From: Lithospermum erythrorhizon
Lineage: Eukaryota; Streptophyta; Magnoliopsida; Boraginales; Boraginaceae
NCBI GenBank assembly: GCA_019722365.1
Contig: JADFUC010000929.1
Coordinates: forward strand, 55,214-119,213
Direction: 5' to 3'
DNA length: 64,000 nucleotides
This document shows positions 12,611 through 25,450 of this stretch, one piece after another. The notes beneath the pieces were generated by a model. That model was not told the origin of the DNA. It did no database searches and worked only from the letters and a program-made list of their open reading frames with translations. The stretch's first letter is position 1; the number at the start of each line of letters is the position of its first letter. The translations under genes were made by a program, and so were the position numbers.

Positions 12611-12689
12611 TCGCCCACAGACAGGCTGTTGTATGGTGAAGCTTTCATCATTGAAGTGGCGAGCCCACTTGCTACAAAAGAAAGCAATG

Positions 12690-13490
12690 AATAACGAGAT
12701 CTTTGACAAATGGCAAATTTCCATACAATCACGAGATGGATTCTATGTACCAAAACGAGGTTTGGTCCTTGTTGGATTTACCAAATGGGGCTCGCCCTAT
12801 TGAGTGTAAATGGGTATTTAAGAGAAAACATGATAAAGACGGAAACGTTGATGTTTTCAAAGCTAGACTTGTAGCGAAAGGTTTCAAACAGGTTCACGGA
12901 GTGGACTATGACGAAACTTACTCGCCAGTGGCTATGCTTAAATCCATCCGGATAATCTTAGCCATTGCCGTATTTCATGACTATGAAATATGGCAAATGG
13001 ATGTAAAAGACAACTTTCTGAATGGAAATTTAGAGGAAGATGTGTACATGGTACAACCTCCGGGCTTTACATGTCTAAAGGACCCTAAGAAGGTATCTGA
13101 GAGTTAAAAAGTCCATTTATGGTCTTAGCGGGCATCAGCGGTTGGAATCTACGTTTGATGAATCAATCAAAGGGGTTTGAACATCGAAACGAAGAAGAAT
13201 CTTGTGTGTATACAAGAGGTAAGTGGGGAGTATGTCGTTCATAGTCTGTGTAGATGACATACTTATGCATTGGAAACAACGTAGAGTTACTAAACTTCGG
13301 TCAGTTAATTTGTGCAAATGTTTCTCAATGAAGGACTTAGAGCGAGAAACATGATATACTTGGAATAAAGATCCACGGGATCGGGAGCCGAGGGAGGCTG
13401 ATTGGACTTTGTCGGGATACTTATGTAAATAAGGTCTTGCAAAGGTTGACATGAGTAATTGAAGGGTAATCTCCCGTAGAGACATGGAGT
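12690..13490 (+). pseudogene. copia-1 reverse transcriptase, partly open
   Basis: The best preserved pol piece is an open stretch at 12703-13107 (134 codons). It contains MDSMYQNEVWSL, CKWVFKRK, KARLVAKGFKQ, VDYDETYSPVA, IWQMDVKDNFLNG and VYMVQPPGF. These are RVT_2-family motifs of a Tork-like copia RT. The usual MDVKTAFLNG block reads MDVKDNFLNG here. Downstream, YGL, VLYVDD-like and SMKDLG blocks continue to about 13360 in other frames, so the YVDD catalytic box lies past a frameshift. RT makes the cDNA. It is inactive as written. Confidence 0.9.
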
Positions 13491-13539
13491 TCTTCCAGCG
13501 AGCCGCAGGTGTCCCGCTCTTAGTCTTTGGATGAGCAGA

Positions 13540-14190
13540 GATAAGAGGACATACCTTATCTTCGGCTATAGGATCCGTCGTGTATGCCGTATTTGTGCAC
13601 TAGACCTGATGTGTCTTTATGCACTTAAGTGTAACTAGTAGATGCAGCTAATCGGTGAAAGCCCTTTGGATTGCGGTGGGGGTAAATCTTGGAAATTATC
13701 ACGGAGGGCAAGATAACAACGGTACTGTAATTGGAGATGAGAGTTAGTAGTGACGAAATTTTACCGGCCTTGATTTCAAGCTGACGAGAGAGCGACCTCG
13801 TTCAGTGCAGGTATGTATTTTTGTCTCAGCGGTGGAAGCGGTATCTTGGAGGAGTTCAAGCAGATGCCCCATTTGCCGATTCTACCACAGGGAATACAGT
13901 ACATCGCGGCCTCGAGAAGCCGCTAAAGAAGCATGTTGGATAAAAGTTCGTGACCGAACTTGGTGTGGTACTAGCGTTGAGGACCGGTGGAACTGCTTTG
14001 TGTAATCTTTTGGGGCAATGCTTTCGAAGCTAAGGAACCCCGGCGCGTCTAATCCAAACACGTACTCGAAGTATCACTGATTAGAATATGCTTGATAGAG
14101 GTGATAATAGTATGTAAAGTAAGAAGCGAGGCAATCGGCCGACTGCTAAACATTTAAGTCGAGCAAAGCGTGATGAGCGTCGTGAACATA
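13540..14190 (+). pseudogene. copia-1 RNase H, degraded
   Basis: Remnants in order: SAIGSVVYA and CTRPD near 13562-13605, ADERD near 13780, the open stretch 13805-14005 with AVSWRSS, then QYIAAS (the conserved YIA box) near 13890 in another frame. EACWIK follows near 13935 and KEPR near 14030. This is the canonical copia RNase H C-terminal series. It removes the RNA strand after reverse transcription. Multiple frameshifts are present. Confidence 0.8.
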
Positions 14191-15020
14191 GGTCTTAGGC
14201 AGGATGTCGCTGATGGTGTTAGGTTAAGTGGGAGTCGGTCTTATCTATTGTGTTATGTGAACAAATATTTGAATATTATTGCTTCTTATATTTTAATATA
14301 TTTTTCTTTATGATGACTATATGTTTGAATTTACATATAATATACATGTGAAGGTATTCTCGATGAGTGAAAGGTTTAAATCCTAGGTTAGTCATGTTTT
14401 CTAGAGGTAACATGAGCTGTTAATTACACCTCTTGACCTAGAAACATAGGATAGCCAAAAGGCCTTGGTGAGATCTTTGATAGTTAGGGCGGCATGCGTA
14501 TGACTAACATGATGTTTTTGATTAGTAATCAAGATTGATCACGTTAGCTACTTGAGGACTAGATCAATACCGTGAAATTTTGCCGATTACAGTATTTGGG
14601 GAGGCTGAGAGCAATGACAGCTTGAATTCATAGAAGATATGTATATTTGTGTCCTATGACATTTGTTTAAATTTAGGATTAAATCGATTCTTAGACTACG
14701 ATATATAACTATACGTGTTATCTGAGCTGTGCTGACTATGACCAAGCGTCACGCATGGCGGGGAGTTATAGCGACATGTTGGGTCATATAGTGAAATATA
14801 ACGATAGATGTTGATATATTGGGAGGATTTGTCCGATCACTGATATACAAGGAAGATCTAGGGCCTCATGCGGTTGAATGCTTGATTGGTTTATGGGGCG
14901 CCATAAATGCTTATTGATTCATACTCAGTAAAAAGAAAGTTGTGGGTGTTTCATGACACGAACTGCCTTAGTTAGCCTCGACTAGAGATCGCGTGATAAA
15001 GGAATTATGGGCATCGTCCG

Positions 15021-15035
15021 AGGAGCAAGTGGGAG
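15021..15035 (+). other. copia-1 polypurine tract
   Basis: AGGAGCAAGTGGGAG lies directly before the TGTTGAAA of the 3' LTR, the normal position and composition of a copia PPT. Confidence 0.8.
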
Positions 15036-15984
15036 TGTTGAAATAATGAGAATTGGTTCATTTATTATGCCGATGCGACAATTGTGTAGCAATTCATTTA
15101 CGATTAGGTTAAATGTGATTATCGAACTTAATGGTCAACTTAGTAATTGTATATTCTTAGTGTGGAGTTCTCCATGATAATTGTATATTACTAGTAATTG
15201 GTCAATTATTATTATACAACTTACTATCGGAGCCTAGAAGGTCACACACTGTCTGATGACGTTGAGTTATATTTAAATGTATGAAATTAAAGAACTATAT
15301 ATAATTGAAATGTATTTCTCAATTAGGAATTCTGCATTTATGTAGGAATATCGATTGAACAAATAGAATCAATTAAATAGTTATTTAATTGGTTCGAGTA
15401 ATTTAGTATTTAATAGATAGCGAAGATTATTGATATTGACTTCATTACTATTTAATTGGCTTAATTAAATAGTTCAAGCTAAATTAGCAACTTCATTGGT
15501 GTCTTAACGAACTAATAGAGTTAGCAGTGAAACTAATATAGCAGATTTGCTTATCGAACTTTGTTTTAACTGGCCACATATAAAAGCGAACTTTGAGTTT
15601 TTCATCGTAAGTTTTTGTAAAAACTTTTCACCAAAAACCCTAGTAACTTGTACTACGCTTTGGCGAAATTCTTCGAAATTTTGGGGTTTCTGGTTTGTTC
15701 ATCCTTGTTTACTAGCATAGATTAGTTCTTGATTGACCTCACCGAGGGTGTGGACTAAGCCCAGAGATATCATACGATTGATATTCTGACAAAGGAGCTG
15801 AAGGGAAGTCAAATTCACGTTGTGAATTTGAAGCGTCATGATTTTAATTGGAATTTACTCGGCTATTTACAAGTCTACATTCATATAATTAATTATATGT
15901 TTTATATTGAATAATGTAGTATGCGCTTTAAAGATCTGCGGGACTATGGATTTGTATTTATATATATCCATAGTAATTTTCTTC
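15036..15984 (+). repeat. copia-1 3' LTR
   Basis: Starts TGTTGAAATAATGAGAATT and matches the 5' LTR to its end at ATCCATAGTAATTTTCTTC. The gypsy LTR resumes immediately afterwards. Confidence 0.88.
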
Positions 15985-16893
15985 GGAGAGTCACGTAACC
16001 CCTAATTATCCCAGTTAGGTCGAATCTTGATACTCGAAGTCTTTCAAGTCATAGATATCTCACAACACATCACCTCACCAATAACCAGCTACTCTCCCCA
16101 GAATATTATCCAAGCGCGGCTAAAACATCTCACAATCGTAAGTCGAAACACAATCGCCGGCAGAGGCCACAGAATCATAAAGTAGGCAAAGGCCACGTCG
16201 AGAAATATAAGTTGGGAGTTGAGCTATTGCTTACCTCGTCTTGGCGCCCACGAATATAATCGCGTAATCATATCGCTGGCTCGCACAAATGAATCCTGGC
16301 ATAATCATACAAAAATTACATGTATATCATTCGCGTAGTCATAACACATAACATGTTACAAATTAAAATGAATCGTAAAGTAACACCCGTGAGATAAGTA
16401 CTCGCCTCTGCTAGCTACCACAAAACCTTCGCGAACCTGATGTGATACTTGCCCTTTCACGATCAACGCCTTAACTTCGAAGAGAATGATGGGAGAAACG
16501 ATATTCTAAGCGATGCGAGTTTGGCGACAATGAGAAATGGAAAAAGAAATTTTTTTTTAAGGGGAGGAGAGAAGCTATTTTAAACTGACATTGAAAAGAA
16601 AGAAGATGATGAAGTGTTTGATAATGATGATGTGGAAGATAAGCATGACTAGATATTTAAAGCTGAGTCAGATTCGGTTTCGGTTAATTTCTCCGACACC
16701 CATAAATTAATTTAAAATCTCCACGAACCCGATTCCAGATAAAATATTCCATGGCAAAAACTACTAAATTATAAATGTAATTCGGCTCAAAATTTTGCGA
16801 AATAATAATATCATCACTTCGAAATTATCATATTATCCCCGGGTCCACGCGTAGAAAAAATTAAATTTTTTTTAAGTAACGTGTTATTCTGAT
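15985..16893 (-). mobile_element. Gypsy family-A 5' LTR, right segment
   Basis: This continues the LTR broken at 7393: TAGGTCGAATCTTGAT, the CCAGCTACTCT and CACAATCGTAAGTC blocks, and the T-rich stretch ending in AAGTAACGTGTTATTCTG at 16893 (degraded TGTAATAACC on the minus strand). Relative to the 3' LTR it lacks about 590 bp. Sequence jumps at 16470 from the CACGATCAACGCC block to TTAACTTCGAAGAG, matching a skip from about 612 to 1208 in the 3' LTR. Confidence 0.8.
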
Positions 16894-17340
16894 TTCTTTA
16901 ATTCTATTTTAGGACACAAAATATAAATTATTAAATGATAAAACAACAACATTGAAAGATTAAATTAAAATTATTACTAAAATTTTAATTTCAATTAAGG
17001 ACTCAATTAGATCTGATGTAATTATACATTGAAGTCATCATTTTTTTATAGTTACGAAATCCAAAAGATTAAGCAAGTCATTATGGTTTAGTTGAGTGTT
17101 TATATTATCTTAGTATTAAAGTACAAGTAAAAAAATCACACTTGTAACATTAAATATGATTATTTACTTTCTTTTCACACTAATACCATAATTAATTTTT
17201 ATTGATACTAATATCATTGTGAGGTAATTATCATAATTTATTTTATGATAAAATAAAATATAACTTGATATTTATTACATCACACTTTTATAAGGTTATC
17301 GATAAATAATCTACATGCGAGTACGGTTCAACCGATTACG
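16894..17340. other. AT-rich spacer between two gypsy-type elements
   Basis: About 450 bp of AT-rich sequence without coding resemblance. It is probably the original target DNA. I see no gene or clear repeat in it. Confidence 0.5.
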
Positions 17341-18898
17341 ACGTAACGATCTCGCCCCAAAGCGGGTTCTCGGTGTCGGACTGCCACCAACCTCAGATAT
17401 CGAGTCACCAACGACGGATAACAATAAAATGACTTCTTTACATCATAAATAAAACAATACAACTCGTCCATCGGGTGAATTAACCAATAGTACAACAACA
17501 TCAAACTCATAATATAAATACATCAAACACTTTGTTATACAACTCGAAATAATAATAATTATAAAACAACGTAAACTTCCGTAAGATAAAAGTATGACCT
17601 GCTGAGGTCCTCAAGCCACCATCGCCATCCGGCACGCTACTACCTCGGCCAACGATCTCGGTCATTCAAATCCCAGTACGAAACTACCATAGGAAAAATG
17701 TGTCACTAAAAGCCGAGTGAAAATAAATATCACGTGGCTAACCTACCCGTCCGCATCAATAATAATAATAGTTTCGATTCCTCACCTATTTAGAGAGACT
17801 ATATACCCCAAGAGTATTATTTCATAGGTTACTCGTCACAAAATAAACTTTCCTTATCGCTTTCTAACTAACACCACAACCCACACTACGCCAACAACTT
17901 ACTCACAAAGACACCTTACCATAAAGAGGTATTTCTCTATCTATTATCTTCTGGCAGCTAATTCCCAATATACAGTACACCTCAAACACACAATAACTTA
18001 AACATATATCTTAACTCTCATAACTCATGCATACACAACTCAATCACTTATCTTTAGTTCACTTGAAAGTACTACTCCCAATTTATAATCATACTCCTCC
18101 TATGACAACTAATGTTCCTCATAAGACCTTCCAAATATATGCATTTCTTAATATGACTGAGTAATATATCTTGAATTCGATAACCTGGGCATGCATTTAT
18201 CTTCCCACCCTCCATTTAGTATACGGAACTTATTTACTCCACGGTATCAGTCGTGGTTAGATCAGTACTTATATTCTAGCACATTTGAATCCATTTTTCC
18301 ACCATATATATATAAAATATCATCAACATCATCGACAGATTAGCATAAACTTCAGTTTATAATTTCTGCTCCTAATGTTCTCATTCCAAAGGTATCTCAT
18401 CCATTAGCCACTTAAGATATATAGAACATATCTAACAAAAGACAGTAATGCCGGTAAGGCTACAACTGAAAATAAATACCGTATCCTGAAGAAAAAATAG
18501 TTGCCGACAAGGCTAACGTCTGAAAATGAAGTACAACCATCAAAGCACTGTTGACAGCACAACAACAAGATTGTGAATAGACATCGTAGTCAATTATGAA
18601 TAGAATACATGCATGTGATTATCTGACAAAGTCATACAACATAATTCCACAGGAAGTCTCAGACATAACACATGAAGATATAATAGAGGGTTCCAGTAAG
18701 TAGACAATCACCCAGAAAGAACTCAAGAGACTCAACAACGACTATAACTCTAGTCATCAACCATCTATCTCTCATATCCCCACCTCAAGATAACACATCC
18801 TCTAACGCGCATATACTCAATCCGTCTACCTCAGAATGGACAATCAACAATCACCTCGCACTCCTATACCGCAAAGATAAGGCCAAGAACCTATTAAA

Positions 18899-19320
18899 GT
18901 ATATACACCGCATCTCTATACACAAAGTATAAGGCACACCGCATCATACACAAAGAGGTGCACAATCGCACTTACACAAAGTATAAGGCACACCGCACGC
19001 TATACCGTAGTATGTGGGCCACCTCGACAACGCACACAAGAAAGTCGATCAAAGAGAATCATACCGCACGCTATACCGTAGTATGTGGCCAAATCAAGAC
19101 GCTATACCGTAGTATGTACAATTTATTAACGCATTACGCTGTCGGACAAAGAGAATCATACCGCACGCCATACCGTAGTATGTGGCCACCTCGGCTGCTA
19201 ACGCACAAAGAAAGCCGACAAAGAGAATCATACCGCACGCCTATACCAGAGTATGTACAAACCGCACGCTATACCGTAGTATGTACACACAGCTACATAT
19301 CCCGCAAGTGAAGTGAGAAG
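18899..19320. repeat. Hairpin subrepeat array, 3' LTR of LARD-like element
   Basis: Two related unit types follow each other. The first few units have the core CTTACACAAAGTATAAGG. Then come about seven units with core GCTATACCGTAGTATGTGG, separated by GAAAGCCGACAAAGAGAATC-type spacers. ATAC...GTAT arms are kept in both unit types. The equivalent array of the other LTR is at 24586-25020. Confidence 0.8.
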
Positions 19321-19489
19321 CCACCAATCCCTAGTAGTCCCAACTATGGGGTCATATCCTAATACTCAAGTCACCTCAAAGTCATACCCAACTCCATCTA
19401 ACACCTCTCAATAACCAACTACTTTACTCCCAACAATAGCAAAGCACACAACTAATACATCACACAATCATAAATCAATCACAACCGCG

Positions 19490-19710
19490 AAGGCCATAAA
19501 TACCACAAAGTGCCAATACAAAGCCACATAAATACCACACAAAGTGCCCACAAGCGCCACATAAATACCACAAGTGCCGACAAGGCCACATAAATACCAC
19601 AAGTGCCGTCAAGGCCACATAAATATCACAAGTGCCGACCAGGCCACATAATATCACAAGTGCCGACCAGGCCACATAAATACCACCAGTGCCGTCAAGG
19701 CCACATAATA
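19490..19710. repeat. 28-bp tandem repeats in LARD LTR
   Basis: About eight copies of a unit containing CCACATAAATACCACAAGTG followed by CCGACAAGG. Copies differ by small indels. The array is repeated at 25203-25450 in the other LTR. Apparent open frames across it come from the repeat alone. Confidence 0.85.
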
Positions 19711-21061
19711 CGTAAAATATAAGCGAGTTCGCGCCATCACTTACCTCAAACCAAATTCTTCAATGCCGTTGTATCAGACGTCACATAATCATATTAGGCT
19801 CACACATAATCGCACAACCATTACATGTATACCATTCCCCCGTAATCATATCACAAGGACATATACACATTCACATAATTATATTACAAAGACCTCGTAC
19901 ACCCTCTTTTACACATAATTATAATACAAGGATGTACACCATTTAAAAGAAGTACATAAGGTAATACACGCGAGATAAAGATTTCACCTCTCCGCGGCTA
20001 CCGCAAAACCTTCAAGGAAGACAATCAAGGTAATCGCTCTTTCCACGATCAACGCCTTACAAAATACCTGTAGTATGATCAAAACCTATTACTATACCGG
20101 GCGTTTCTAGAGGATACATAACCAATTTAGGGGGAACTATTTCTAAATGGTCTAACTTTGGACGGATAAACTATCGAATTATAATCCCATCGACACAACC
20201 CAATCGATCCCCCCGCTAAATTCCATCTTATCACTTTTCACTACAACAACTTATAAAGCCATTCTACTAATCATCGTCTGTAATTAACAATCTATGTTCA
20301 AATATCAATTAGTAACTCAACTTGAAATTTCACTTTTCAACATAACACTCTTTTTAATAAATTTTAAATCGCCAATTTAACATCATAACAACTATAATAA
20401 GGTCCCAAATGCACCTCCTACACATTTAAAGTTTTATAAAAATATCCACATAAAAAGTCAACCTAAAACCTAAAAAGTCAACCTCCGACCATAACGTCCT
20501 CAAACGAGCTCTAAATCACGAATTCATCACATATATACGCCATGTAACCTATAACCAACTAAGATTTATCATAAAATTCACTCATGTAAAAGTCAACCAA
20601 AAGTCAACTATCTCAAAACCCAAGAAATATCTCTCGAAGACTTGAAATTTCTTACCTTAACCTCGAAGAGAACGACATAACGATATTCTACAAACGATTC
20701 GAAGCCTGGAAATGCATAATCAAGAGAGAAATGGAAGAAAATGTTCATGGGGAAAATGAGGGAGTATTTCTCGCCAAGCATGGAACAAAGACAAGCATGG
20801 TGTTGTTTCGATGACGTTGGCGATGTTTCAAGGATATTTTAAAAAAATCGAGTCCCGCCTCTCGTTTCACACCGCCATCGCATTTAAATTTCCAATAACC
20901 CGTATTTCAAAGATAAAATTCTTCCATGGCCAACACTACTAAACTATAAATGAAATCCGCTCAAAAAGTTTTACTTAAATAATATTATCACCGAAAAAAT
21001 TTATACTATTCCCGGTCCCACCAATCGAAATTTTTTTTTTTTTTTCGTAACGGTTATTACA

Positions 21062-21074
21062 ATCCACCCACCTT
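21062..21074 (-). other. Polypurine tract of LARD-like element
   Basis: Minus-strand AAGGTGGGTGGAT directly abuts the TGTAATAACC start of the 3' LTR. Confidence 0.75.
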
Positions 21075-23017
21075 ATAAATTTCGCCCCGACTTACCGTAA
21101 CTCCAACTGCCGATAAACCAACGCACCTTCGACATGCCCTTATCAACTAACATCAGACACCTGTCACCTACTCACTTCAATATAGTATCTCTCCGTTTCT
21201 CAGCTCCCATAATATCTTATGTCATTCAACTTAAGGCAACACTCTCTTACACCATAACACATTCAACCGGCCAATTTTCCCTATTCAAGCTTATCATCTT
21301 ATTGCTCATATTATCATTATCAATCTTAGTGTTGTAAACATCCTCAATTGCCTCCAACATACCACTCAAAATTTAAAATTCATATCGCCATCAACGACAT
21401 CGGCCCACTCATAATTTCTGTCACCATAATACCCATATCACATAATCAAACGAGTAAACAACAAAATTTCACCACACCACGTTCATACTACAACCACTAT
21501 AAAATAACTTACAAAAATAAACCACAATAACATCATATATAACAATTCATCCTTTTCCCGGAAGGCTCACCCTTCGAACACCCCACATCATCTCAATATC
21601 CTCAAATCAAACAATTCACAAATCACCCATATAATACCAACCATACACACAACAATCTCAACGTAGCATCCATAATACACACGATACCATAATTTCATAT
21701 AGGAACTATTCTCACAGAAATATATTCACAGATACGTCCATAACACCAATATACTCAAATTGCACACACCCAAACATATACATATTCAAACATGAATACC
21801 ACAAAAATAAATAGTCCAAACTGCCTCAAACACAACCACCGTCAAGTCAACATTTCACAATTTCAATTATTAAGCCACGTATAAGTTTATTACGCGTATA
21901 CACGCCACAATCATTACCATATACTTCACTCAAACATAGATAAGGTAACAACCGAGTGATAAATCCCCAATAACTCCAGATATCCAAGAGAATTTCTTAA
22001 TTATTTTAAAGATCAACATCTTACACCACGATCAAGTGCTAATCCCATGACTACATGTCACCAAAATCCTCCTCAACTAACCTCTTAATACCCTTAAGTT
22101 CACACAATTTCAATAACTTATCAACAACTTCAAATTCAACACCAGTGGATTCCTTTCAATAACTTCCCGACATAACTCTGTCTTTTCCGTAAATCCTCAA
22201 ACATATTCATCCGTATTCCATCTCCAAAGGTTTCAACCTAAAGTTTACATCCTCAAGAATAATCATTTCTATCACAAAAGATACACTCTACTCAACCACC
22301 GAACTCTTACTTAAACATTATTAACAGATAACTCAAACTCTTTTCTATTCAAATTTCGATTTGTATTCACCCCGACTTATTTATCATTCCGATCAAACCC
22401 ACATTTCACACTTCCTTATAATCATTGCATCTTAGTTAACCAAGAACCTTATTTCTATAACCCATTGATATTCCTGCATAACTCCACCACTCCCAGTATA
22501 TCGTATATTAATTATCACCTCTTATCCTTAATTAATTTCCGCGATAAAATCTCATTAGCACCGCACTACCACATCAACTATTAAGCATTTTCCCAAAATA
22601 TAGATCAACCAATATCTCATAATATTCGATACTCAAAGACATCATATTCTAACCCATTACACGTATTGTTCCAATATAACCCCTCATATATATCTACTCA
22701 TCGTGCTGATCTCCATATATACCCAGCTACCCATCTCAACATATACATATAGCTCAACGTACGCCATATTACCCAAATCAGTTCACATATCTCATAGTAT
22801 AACACATCTCAATCAATTAACACCACAAGAACACAGAATTCAAAGTAGTCTCGTAAGACCCTCGTACGCGAGTCAACGAAATCTTCAAGTGGCGTCCTCA
22901 ACAGTCAACGGATTCGAAAAAGAATGAACTCAAACCAGAGAACGACTCACACACAACACACTTACAACCGGAACCTAGGCACATAACCACACAAGACACC
23001 AAGAAAACATAAACCTA
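21075..23017 (-). other. Non-coding interior of LARD-like element
   Basis: About 1.94 kb. On the minus strand no Gag, protease, RT or integrase motif is readable in any frame, and the plus-strand open stretches (21134-21337, 22703-22927) show no known domain. Two blocks are shared, in inverted orientation, with the insertion at 30321-32140. One is GTGTTCGAAGGGTGAGCC at about 21548-21592. The other is GGGGATTTATCACTC...TTTGAGTGAAGTATATGG at about 21925-21990. Confidence 0.7.
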
Positions 23018-23030
23018 GGCTCTGATACCA
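23018..23030 (-). other. Primer-binding site, LARD-like element
   Basis: Minus-strand TGGTATCAGAGCC is a perfect match to the initiator Met-tRNA PBS of plant LTR retrotransposons, and the 5' LTR begins 0-4 bases away. This shows priming competence despite the lack of genes. Confidence 0.85.
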
Positions 23031-24585
23031 AAATCAGAATCTATTCGCTTCCAAAGGGTTGTCTCCTCAGGTTGGGACCGCCACCAACCTATTATCGTGA
23101 GTCACTAACGACGGATAACAATAAAAATGACTTTCTTTTACATCATAAATAAAAACAATATAACTCGTCCATCGGTGAACTAACCATCAGCATAACAACA
23201 TCAAACTCATAATATAAATACATCAAACAATTTGTTATACAACTCGAGTCAATAATAATTATAAACAATGTAAACTTCCGTAAGATAAAAGTATGATCGC
23301 TGAAAGTCCTCAAGCCACTATCGCCATCTTCGCTGGTACGCAGCTTACTGGCCAACGATTCTCGGCCATTCCGAACAACCTAGGCATGAAACGCCCGCCC
23401 ATGTGAAAATAGGAAGTCGCCTAAAAGTCGAGTGAAAATAAATATCATGTAAGCTTAACCTACCCGTCCGGCATTTAATAATAATATTTCGATTCTCACC
23501 TATTTGGAGACTATATACCCCAAGTATTATTTCCATAGGTTACTCGTCACAAAATAAAACTTTCCTCTTATTGGCTTTCTAACTAACACCAATAACCCAC
23601 ACTACGCCAACAACTTACTCACAAAGACACCTTTAATTACAAGAGAGGTATTTCTTATCTATTATCTTTCCAAGTATAGCTAATTCCCAATATAATATAC
23701 ACCTCAAACACACAATAACTTAAACATATATCTTTAACCTCTCATAACTCATGTATACAACCTAATCACTTATCTTAGTTCACTTTAGTACCTACTCCCC
23801 CATTTTACAATCATATCTCCTATGACAACTAATGTTCCTCATACATCTTTCCAAATATATGCATTTCTTAATATGACTGAGTAATATCTTAAATTCATAA
23901 CCTAAGTACGTATTTATCTTTCCCAAATTCTCCATTTAGTATAATGGAACTTATTTACTCTCCCATGGTATCAAGTCGTGGTTGGGATCAAGACTTATAT
24001 TCTAGCACATTTGAAGCATTTTTCCACCATATATATATAAAATATCATCAACATCATCGACGTATTAGCATAAACTTCGCTATAATTTCGCTCCTAATGT
24101 TCTCCTTCAAAAGGTACCTCATCCATTACCCACTTAATATATATATAACATATCTACCAAAAGACAATAATGCCGGTAAGGCCACAACCTAAAATAAATA
24201 CCGTATCCTGAATAAAAATAGTTGCCGACAAGGCCGACGCTAAAATGAAAGATAACCATCAGCACCGCTGCTAGCACAACAACAAGATTGTGAATAGACA
24301 TCGTAGTCAAATATGAATAAAATACATGTATACAGGATTACCGGATAAAGTCATACAACATAATTCCACGAAGTCTCGCATAACACATGAAAATATAATG
24401 TAGGGTTCCGATAAGCACACAATCACCCAAACGAACCACAGTAGACTCAACAACGACTCTTCAAAACTCTAGTCATCAAACCTCCTATCTCATATCCCCT
24501 GACCAAAGATACCATCCTCTAATGCGCATATACCAATCCGTCTACCTCGCAGAATGGACAATCAACAATCACCTCGCACTTATAC

Positions 24586-25020
24586 CGCAAAGATAAGGCC
24601 AAAACCGCACTTATACACAAAAGTATAAGGCACACCGCACTTATACACAAAGTATAAGGCACACCGCACTTATACAAAGTATAAGGCACACCGCACTTAT
24701 ACACAAAGTATAAGGCACACCGCACGCTATATACCGTGAGTATGTGGCCACCTCGACACGCACAAGAAAGCGATCAAAAGAGAATCATACCGCACGCTAT
24801 ACCGTAGTATGTAATAAACCGCACGCTATACCGTAGTATGTGCCACCGACAATGCACACAAACAGCCATCAAAGAGAATCATACCTCGCACGCTATACCG
24901 TAGTATGTGGCCACCGACAATGACACAAAGAAATGGGACAAAGAGAATCATACCGCACGCTATACCGTAGTATGGCCAAACCAAGACGCCATACCGCAGT
25001 GATGTGGCCACACACATATC
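24586..25020. repeat. Hairpin subrepeat array, 5' LTR of LARD-like element
   Basis: Four consecutive units with GCACTTATACACAAAGTATA and then five or more GCTATACCGTAGTATGTGG units. The first unit type has near-perfect 7-bp arms (CTTATAC/GTATAAG). Confidence 0.85.
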
Positions 25021-25202
25021 CTCGGGGCAGAAGGAGAGTCACCTAATTACTAGTAGTCCCAACTATAGGGTCATATCCTAATACTCAAGTCACCTCAAAA
25101 TCATACATAACTCCATCAAACACCTCAATAACCAACTACTTATCTAACACAAGAAAGCATACAAATTAATACATCACACAATCATAAATCAATCACAACC
25201 GC

Positions 25203-25450
25203 GAAGGCCACATAAATACCACCACAAGTGCCGATTAAACACATAAATACCACAAGTGCCGACAAGCCACATAAATACCACCAGCCCGACAAGGCCACAT
25301 AAATACCACAAGCTAAGCCGCCAAGGCCACACAATACCACAAGCTGCCACAAAGCCACATAAATACCACAAGTTGCCGGGCCAAGTGCCACATATCACCA
25401 CAAGTGCCGACAGCCACATAAATACCACAAGTGCCGGCCAAGGCCACATA
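25203..25450. repeat. 28-bp tandem repeats, 5' LTR of LARD-like element
   Basis: About eight to nine copies of the CCACATAAATACCACAAGTG unit, partner of the array at 19490-19710. Confidence 0.85.

Larger units (their letters stand above)
7394..15984 (+). mobile_element. Ty1/copia element copia-1, nested in gypsy LTR
   Basis: A near-complete copia element in plus orientation: two LTRs (7394-8389 and 15036-15984), a degenerate PBS, a long leader, gag, protease, integrase, RT, RNase H and a PPT. Insertion into the gypsy LTR is shown by continuity of that LTR across the element. It is also shown by similar 6-base flanks, GGAAAG at 7388-7393 and GGAGAG at 15985-15990, consistent with a target duplication with one mismatch. 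The uninterrupted LTR at about 25030 reads AGAAGGAGAGTCACC at this point. The coding region has many frameshifts. It is younger than the gypsy element it interrupts. Confidence 0.9.
17341..21061 (-). repeat. 3' LTR of LARD-like element
   Basis: Ends GGTTATTACA at 21061 on the plus strand (TGTAATAACC on minus). Left end near ACGTAACGATCTCGC. It matches the copy at 23034-26823 throughout, including CGACGGATAACAATAAAA near 17410, the two tandem arrays and the poly-T edge. Confidence 0.85.

Noticed and set aside
18958..19311. Plus-strand open stretch of 117 codons with repeated RSMW and TPYRSM words
   Set aside because: Produced by the LTR tandem repeats; not a protein.
23018..23030. tRNA gene fragment
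   Set aside because: Only the PBS complement is present, with no cloverleaf.
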